The translations under genes and the position numbers were made by a program. Source: CANGYM01 sp044372405 (GTDB taxonomy: Bacteria > Pseudomonadota > Alphaproteobacteria > JAJTHO01 > CANGYM01). From it: a DNA stretch of 8,845 nucleotides. The notes beneath the pieces are model-generated. The model did not search any database, was not told the DNA's origin, and worked only from the letters and a program-made list of their open reading frames with translations. Of the stretch, positions 6,059 to 8,845 are shown in pieces (positions within the stretch are counted from its first letter, which is position 1; each line of letters starts with the position of its first letter). The stretch is from the NCBI GenBank assembly GCA_044372405.1, contig JBILRW010000049.1:1-8845 (forward strand), given 5' to 3'.

Positions 6059-6723
6059 GCCTGGAAGCCCTGCAAGACACTTACCGCGGCTTGACCACCG
6101 AGGCCCTGATTCACCGCGCCCTCACAGCTGATTTTTCAGGACATATTGCCATGGTGTCGTCCTTTGGCACGGAGTCCGCCATTTTGCTGCATTTGATGGC
6201 CCAGGTGGATCCCACAATCCCTGTTTTGTTTTTGGATACGGAAAAAGTGTTTCCGGAGACCTTATCCTATGTGGATACGCTGATTTCGCATTTGGGCTTA
6301 ACCAATGTTCACCGGTTAAAACCGGATCCCGTGGTTTATGAAGAAGACCACGACGGCACCCTGTGGCAGCGGAATTATGACCGGTGCTGTGAATTGCGGA
6401 AGGTTTTGCCGCTGCAGCGGGCCTTAACCCCCTATCAGGCCTGGATCACGGGCCGCAAGCAATACCACGGGGGCAGTCGGGCCGCACTGGAACCCATCGA
6501 GCACGACGGCACCCATTACAAAATCAATCCGCTGTATAACTGGCCCTTTGGGCGTTTGCGGTATTATATGGAAACGCATACTCTGCCGGATCATCCCCTG
6601 TTAGCCATGGGGTATTTGTCCGTGGGCTGCACCACCTGCACCCAGCCCGCCGCTGATGCGGACAATCCCCGCGCCGGCCGGTGGGGGGACAGTGATAAAG
6701 ATGAGTGCGGGATTCATTTTTAG
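6049..6723 (+). CDS. cysH: Adenylyl-sulfate (APS) reductase, iron-sulfur CysH
   Basis: This enzyme reduces activated sulfate to sulfite in assimilatory sulfur metabolism, using thioredoxin or a similar donor. The 224-residue product has the PP-loop-like motif SSFGTES (37-43), the catalytic ECGIH near the C-terminus (Cys220), and the four extra cysteines of the [4Fe-4S] class: Cys113-Cys114 in DRCCELRK and Cys194/Cys197 in VGCTTCT. That cluster separates APS reductases from the cluster-free PAPS reductases of enterics, so APS is the likely substrate. The start is GTG at 6049 inside the end of rsfS, with GAGGGG at 6041-6046 very close to it; CTG at 6055 is an alternative with better spacing. 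A hairpin terminator begins two bases after the stop. No other sulfate-assimilation gene is in the window. Confidence 0.94.
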   Translation: MVLSLEALQDTYRGLTTEALIHRALTADFSGHIAMVSSFGTESAILLHLMAQVDPTIPVLFLDTEKVFPETLSYVDTLISHLGLTNVHRLKPDPVVYEEDHDGTLWQRNYDRCCELRKVLPLQRALTPYQAWITGRKQYHGGSRAALEPIEHDGTHYKINPLYNWPFGRLRYYMETHTLPDHPLLAMGYLSVGCTTCTQPAADADNPRAGRWGDSDKDECGIHF

Positions 6724-6724
6724 G

Positions 6725-6757
6725 GGGTGGGGGCAGCCCTAAAAGCCCACCCTTTTT
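6725..6757 (+). terminator. Rho-independent terminator after cysH
   Basis: GGGTGGG (6725-6731) pairs with CCCACCC (6746-6752), followed directly by TTTTT (6753-6757). It starts two bases past the cysH stop and closes the nadD-rsfS-cysH unit. Confidence 0.75.
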
Positions 6758-6856
6758 CGTCTTTGCGAGCCTCCGTAGGAGGCGTGGCAATCCAGTCTTT
6801 CCGTTGCGCCCTTTCTGGATTGCTTCCTGCTTCGTTCCTCGCAGTCGCAATTGACG
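6758..6856. repeat. Second copy of the GTCATTGCGAG palindromic repeat, diverged
   Basis: Outer ends CGTCTTTGCGA and TCGCAATTGACG are imperfect inverted repeats, with GCAATCCAG and CTGGATTGC inside. Bases 6763-6796 are identical to 4862-4895. This copy lacks the outer GGACTTACGCA shell of the element at 4843-4962. It sits exactly between two terminators that face each other. Confidence 0.8.
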
Positions 6857-6868
6857 GTAAAAACTGCC

Positions 6869-6904
6869 AAAAAAAAAGCCCTGCGAAGGAGTATCCGCAG
6901 GGCT
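6869..6904 (-). terminator. Rho-independent terminator of the small exported protein gene
   Basis: Read on the minus strand, AGCCCTGCG (6904-6896) pairs with CGCAGGGCT (6885-6877) around a 10-nt loop, followed by a run of nine T on that strand (6877-6869). It lies about 20 bases past the stop at 6924, which supports that small gene as real. Confidence 0.9.
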
Positions 6905-6923
6905 CGTCAACGCTAAAGAGCAA

Positions 6924-7082
6924 CTACTCTTTAGGGGCAGCAGGCTGTTCGCCAGCAGGGGTCTCTGTGGTGGTGGTGGTGGTGGTGGTTTCTTCTTTTT
7001 TCACTTCTTTTGCAGGCTCAGCGTGAGCCACAGAAACAGCGAACAAAGACAGAATAGCGGACAGTAGGATACTTGTTTTCAT
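6924..7082 (-). CDS. Small exported protein with a Thr8 run
   Basis: This 52-residue product starts with a textbook signal peptide: MKTS, a hydrophobic core ILLSAILSLFAVSV, then AHA, with cleavage expected after residue 21. The predicted mature peptide is about 31 residues, hydrophilic and disordered: a Lys/Glu-rich part, eight consecutive Thr (32-39), then Pro/Ala/Glu. I recognise no family. The gene is supported by a GAGG at the usual place upstream of the ATG, by the signal peptide and by a strong terminator 20 bases after the stop. Seven of the eight Thr codons are ACC, so the tract is a trinucleotide repeat that could change length without a frameshift. It is divergent from the receiver gene at 7360. 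It would act in the periplasm or outside the cell; function unknown. Confidence 0.75.
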   Translation of the reverse strand: MKTSILLSAILSLFAVSVAHAEPAKEVKKEETTTTTTTTETPAGEQPAAPKE

Positions 7083-7139
7083 TTAAGGAACCTCATTAAG
7101 GCAGTTTGAAAAAAAGTGTGATTTGATTCGCACCTTGAT

Positions 7140-7154
7140 TAAGGTCATACCTTA
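7140..7154. promoter_or_regulatory. Candidate operator TAAGGT-CAT-ACCTTA
   Basis: This is a perfect 6-bp inverted repeat around a 3-bp centre, upstream of the small exported protein gene. Its half AGGTCATAC recurs on the opposite strand at 7237-7229, and AAGGTCAT recurs at 7282-7289. The minus-strand TATGAC inside it, with TTGCGT 16 bp upstream, could also be a promoter. The binding protein is unknown. Confidence 0.35.
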
Positions 7155-7298
7155 TCTGTAAAAAAACGCAAGAGGATTTTTTAAAAAAAATTTTTAAGGG
7201 AACCTCGTGACTTAAGCGCCCCCTGTAAGTATGACCTGGGTAAGGCCAGGCCTGTTATTTTATCCCCTGACGGGGCTTTCCAAGGTCATTTTTCTCTG

Positions 7299-7330
7299 TT
7301 GACTGAATTTTAACCAAAAAAAAGAATAAT
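7299..7330 (+). promoter_or_regulatory. Candidate promoter of the receiver gene
   Basis: TTGACT at 7299-7304 is a good -35 box. The possible -10 (GAATAA at 7324-7329 or AATAAT one base on) sits 19-20 bp away, longer than ideal, so only the -35 is convincing. Confidence 0.3.
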
Positions 7331-7359
7331 GGTCAAAGCCTCAACATAAAGGATTCTTT

Positions 7360-7767
7360 ATGGCCACCTACCAAATTCTTTTGGCGGAAGATTATCCGTT
7401 GAACCAAAAACTTGTGGGTACCATTTTGCAAATGATGGGGTGCGAGGTTTTGATTGCCAACAATGGGGAAGAGGCGGTTTTTTTGTTTCAGGTTCACAAA
7501 GAAACCCTGGATGGTATTTTGATGGATATTAAAATGCCTGTGATGGATGGGCTGCAGGCCACACGAAAAATCCGGTCCCTGAAACAGGGCGCCCATATTC
7601 CGATTATTGCCTTAACCGCCAATGCCGTTGAGGGTGATAAGGAACACTGCCTGGATTCAGGCATGACGGACTATTTAACCAAACCCATCGGGCGGGCCGC
7701 CCTGGAAGCCGCATTAAAAAAATACGTGGGCAACAAAAAAAGCGTTTCTGCAAAAACCATGGGTTGA
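7360..7767 (+). CDS. Stand-alone receiver (CheY-like) response regulator
   Basis: This 135-residue protein is a receiver domain with a short Lys-rich tail (124-135) and no output domain. Key residues are present: Glu10-Asp11, phospho-acceptor Asp56 in LMDIKMPVMDG, Thr86 in ALTANA and Lys108 in LTKP. The pattern AEDYPLNQ and MPVMDGLQATRKIR is typical of receivers found in hybrid histidine kinases rather than of CheY itself; the usual AEDN has Tyr instead of Asn. It would act as a phosphate sink, shuttle or protein-binding switch in the cytoplasm. The start has AAGGA about seven bases upstream. It is transcribed alone, divergent from the small exported protein gene. No cognate kinase lies in the window, although the Hpt protein at 3988 is a conceivable donor. 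Confidence 0.93.
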   Translation: MATYQILLAEDYPLNQKLVGTILQMMGCEVLIANNGEEAVFLFQVHKETLDGILMDIKMPVMDGLQATRKIRSLKQGAHIPIIALTANAVEGDKEHCLDSGMTDYLTKPIGRAALEAALKKYVGNKKSVSAKTMG

Positions 7768-7804
7768 GGGTTTGCGCACCCGTAAGGGGTCAAATTTTTG
7801 ATCA

Positions 7805-8125
7805 TTATCCATGCAAGGGAACAATTTCCGAAGAAACGCCCCTATAGGGCACGATTTTTTTCAGCGTATCCTGAAGTTCTTGTTTGGCTTTCCAGGTTTC
7901 GTGGAGGTTTTGAAGGCGAAGGAAATAGCCTTCGGACAAACCAAAATACTGACACAAACGCAAATCGGTGTCCGCTGTAATCCGCCGTGTCCCATTCACA
8001 ATGGCATGGATGCGGTTGGGGGGCACGGCAATGGATTTTGCCAGCGTGTTTTGGCTGATCCCCATTTCATCAATAAATTCATGTTTAAGAATATCCCCCG
8101 CATGGGGATTTTTTAGTTCGTTCAT
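7805..8125 (-). CDS. higA: HigA-type antitoxin (XRE-family HTH protein)
   Basis: This 106-residue DNA-binding protein is of the HigA/VapI family, which normally neutralises a HigB RNase toxin and represses its own operon. The sequence follows the family closely: NPHAGDILKHEF, then the helix-turn-helix (residues 22-49, GISQNTLAKSIAVPPNRI), then RRITADTDLRLCQYFG. I chose the ATG at 8125 rather than 8131 because AAAGG lies eight bases before it, against two bases for the longer form. Higher conservation ends near residue 80; the tail to 106 is less typical. The toxin gene is expected immediately upstream on the same strand, but only what looks like its last codons remain there, so this antitoxin appears orphaned. 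No convincing promoter is visible; the palindromic repeat occupies the upstream DNA. Confidence 0.88.
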   Translation of the reverse strand: MNELKNPHAGDILKHEFIDEMGISQNTLAKSIAVPPNRIHAIVNGTRRITADTDLRLCQYFGLSEGYFLRLQNLHETWKAKQELQDTLKKIVPYRGVSSEIVPLHG

Positions 8126-8144
8126 CGTCATTACCTTTCTTCAT

Positions 8145-8258
8145 TTAGTGGTAATCTACAATCTCATACCCATTCACTTTCAAAAAAATACGAATCTCGT
8201 CGTCATCCCGGACAAGCGCAGCGAAGCAAGCGCCGAGCCGGGATCCAGAATCCAGCAT
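8145..8258 (-). pseudogene. higB: Probable higB toxin remnant fused to repeat sequence
   Basis: On the minus strand a short frame ends at 8145, 19 bases before the higA start. Its last residues, IRIFLKVNGYEIVDYH, resemble the C-terminal end of HigB-type toxins, where a strand like RICFRW is followed by VEIVDYH. The family match covers only about 17 residues (8145-8198). Upstream of that the same frame runs into the palindromic repeat at 8200-8385 and merely translates it (from an ATG at 8258, MLDSGSRLGACF and so on). Nothing resembling a HigB N-terminus follows beyond the repeat. The likely reading is a toxin gene truncated by repeat insertion or by an associated deletion. The match is short, so I hold it moderately. 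Confidence 0.5.
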
Positions 8259-8385
8259 ATATGCCAAAACGCGAAGCGTTTTGTTCTTTGTTTTTAAAAA
8301 CTATATCGGCAAAAGGCTGTGCCTTTTGACAGTGGCGCTGGATACCGGATCTGCGCTCACTGCGTTCGCTTGTCCGGTATGACGA
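8200..8385. repeat. 186-bp palindromic element (TCGTCATCCCGG family)
   Basis: The left arm from 8200 (TCGTCATCCCGGACAAGCG, on to GGGATCCAG) and the right arm ending at 8385 (CTGGATACCGG, on to CCGGTATGACGA) are imperfect inverted repeats of roughly 45-50 bp. The centre contains two perfect mini-hairpins of 8-bp stem and 3-nt loop: CAAAACGC/GCGTTTTG (8265-8283) and CAAAAGGC/GCCTTTTG (8310-8328). The self-complementary GTTTTTAAAAAC lies between them. It is a different family from the repeats at 4843 and 6758. Confidence 0.85.
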
Positions 8386-8397
8386 ACAATGAAATGG

Positions 8398-8406
8398 CCC
8401 CCCCCC
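8398..8406. repeat. Homopolymer run of nine C
   Basis: CCCCCCCCC lies between the palindromic element and the pilin promoter, 36 bp before the CtrA-type box. Such tracts can slip in length. It is non-coding in the most plausible annotation. Confidence 0.7.
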
Positions 8407-8442
8407 AATACTTTTGAAACAGTTTTAAAAAACATTTTTTCT

Positions 8443-8457
8443 TTAACCTGTTGTTAA
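8443..8457 (+). promoter_or_regulatory. CtrA-type binding site upstream of the Flp pilin
   Basis: TTAACCTGTTGTTAA matches the full CtrA consensus TTAA-N7-TTAA exactly and is followed by AC. GATACT at 8469-8474 could be the -10. CtrA directly activates pilA in Caulobacter, so the placement makes sense. A chance match is possible, since both halves are AT-rich in an AT-rich gap. Confidence 0.6.
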
Positions 8458-8536
8458 ACTTTTTTGGCGATACTGAGGTCATGTGCACAGCACAAGTCAA
8501 AACACACTTTTGGAAAGAAAGGTTATAGTTACGAAA

Positions 8537-8710
8537 ATGTTATCTTCTTTAAAATCCCAAGTTGCTGCCTTCAAGGCAGATGAGTCAGGTGCCACATTGG
8601 TTGAGTATGCTGTTCTCGCCGTTTTGTTGGTTACGGTTGGTATCGCTTTAACAAATCAGATTAGAATTGGGCTAAATACCAAGATCGCAACCGCTCTAAA
8701 TAAGATTTAA
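8537..8710 (+). CDS. Flp/Fap-type pilin (Tad pilus subunit)
   Basis: This 57-residue prepilin is of the Flp family, the main subunit of Tad pili used for surface attachment. Residues 1-18 form the short basic leader ending in DESG. The prepilin peptidase site is Gly18-Ala19 (SG|ATLVEY), with the conserved Glu at +5 (Glu23) and Tyr next to it. The hydrophobic assembly helix follows (YAVLAVLLVTVGIAL), then a short polar tail. The ATG at 8537 gives the usual Flp length. A GTG at 8483 would add 18 unlikely residues. The nearest purine-rich site (GAAAGG) is about 14 bases upstream, farther than normal. The CtrA-type box lies about 80 bp upstream. Other tad/cpa genes would be expected to the right but are outside the window. 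Confidence 0.93.
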   Translation: MLSSLKSQVAAFKADESGATLVEYAVLAVLLVTVGIALTNQIRIGLNTKIATALNKI

Positions 8711-8790
8711 TGAAACTCTTAGCTATTGGTCCTTATACCCCTATCGACTGAAGAGTAGCGTCATTGATTTATCTGTGTTAGAAGTGAGGG

Positions 8791-8845
8791 ATGACGAACA
8801 AAAAGAAGATTCTGGATTTAACAGAGCGCAGCGTCCTGATCAAAC
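8791..8845 (+). CDS. Possible start of the next gene (truncated by window edge)
   Basis: ATG at 8791 opens a frame of 18 codons to the window edge, starting MTNKKKILDLTERSVLIK. GAGG lies only one or two bases before it, which is close for a ribosome site. The alternative GTG at 8784 in another frame is open too, so the call rests on little. The position after a Flp pilin suggests a tad/cpa gene, but the residues do not show one. Confidence 0.3.
   Translation, partial: MTNKKKILDLTERSVLIK

Larger units (their letters stand above)
7083..7359. other. Divergent intergenic region, 277 bp
   Basis: It must contain promoters for both the small exported protein (minus) and the receiver gene (plus). 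It holds an AT-only block around 7175-7197, three copies of the word AGGTCAT in both orientations, and short inverted repeats such as CCTGG/CCAGG (7235-7250). No further coding sequence was seen. Confidence 0.6.

Noticed and set aside
6727..7026. Open frame on the plus strand (99 codons) with a poly-Val stretch
   Set aside because: It starts in a terminator, crosses a palindromic repeat and reads the Thr tract of the small exported protein backwards. The minus-strand gene has a signal peptide and terminator.
7181..7197. TTAA...TTAA pair as a second CtrA site
   Set aside because: The spacing is nine bases instead of seven and the block is pure A/T, so it is weak evidence.
7768..7797. Possible terminator after the receiver gene (ACCC-gtaag-GGGT then ATTTTT)
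   Set aside because: The stem is only four base pairs, and a competing pairing with GGGT at 7768-7771 exists. Not strong enough to annotate.
8710..8751. 13-codon frame starting in TAATG overlap with the pilin stop
   Set aside because: Too short, no recognisable sequence and no separate support.

Overview
The window looks like chromosomal DNA of a motile alphaproteobacterium of moderate GC content. The evidence is a chemotaxis operon with CheB, a Flp/Tad-type pilin preceded by an exact CtrA-type box (TTAA-N7-TTAA), single-domain response regulators, and several families of short palindromic repeats in the gaps. I cannot name a genus from the sequence. No rRNA, tRNA, CRISPR array or complete transposase is visible.

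Positions 1-4305 (+) form one tightly packed signalling operon. It holds the 3' part of cheB, a soluble MCP-like protein, a STAS-domain protein, an RsbW-like ATPase, a receiver-PP2C phosphatase and a small Hpt protein. Four of the five junctions are ATGA overlaps or short gaps. The fifth, STAS to ATPase, is opened up by a heptanucleotide repeat lying as two inverted arrays around the start of the ATPase gene. The last four genes make a complete partner-switching set (antagonist, kinase, phosphatase) plus a phosphotransfer protein that could phosphorylate the phosphatase's receiver. The arrangement recalls HptB-HsbR-HsbA of Pseudomonas.

Positions 4330-5087 are an accessory patch. They hold an AT-rich orphan gene on the minus strand, a 120-bp repeat with terminal inverted repeats, and a short tandem duplication. 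Positions 5088-6723 (+) carry three overlapping housekeeping genes: nadD (NAD synthesis), rsfS (ribosome silencing factor) and an iron-sulfur cysH (sulfate assimilation). They end at a hairpin terminator. A second copy of the palindromic repeat follows.

Positions 6869-7767 hold a divergent pair: a tiny exported protein with a run of eight threonines (minus strand, with its own terminator) and a stand-alone receiver protein (plus strand). The 277-bp gap between them repeats the word AGGTCAT. Positions 7805-8385 (minus) hold a HigA-type antitoxin. What appears to be the last part of its toxin gene is left upstream, cut off by a 186-bp palindromic element. Positions 8398-8710 hold a C9 run, the CtrA box and a Flp pilin. 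A possible next gene starts near the right edge.

The most interesting point is the heptamer array that encodes the N-terminus of the RsbW-like ATPase. Gain or loss of one unit would shift its reading frame, so this partner switch may be phase-variable.
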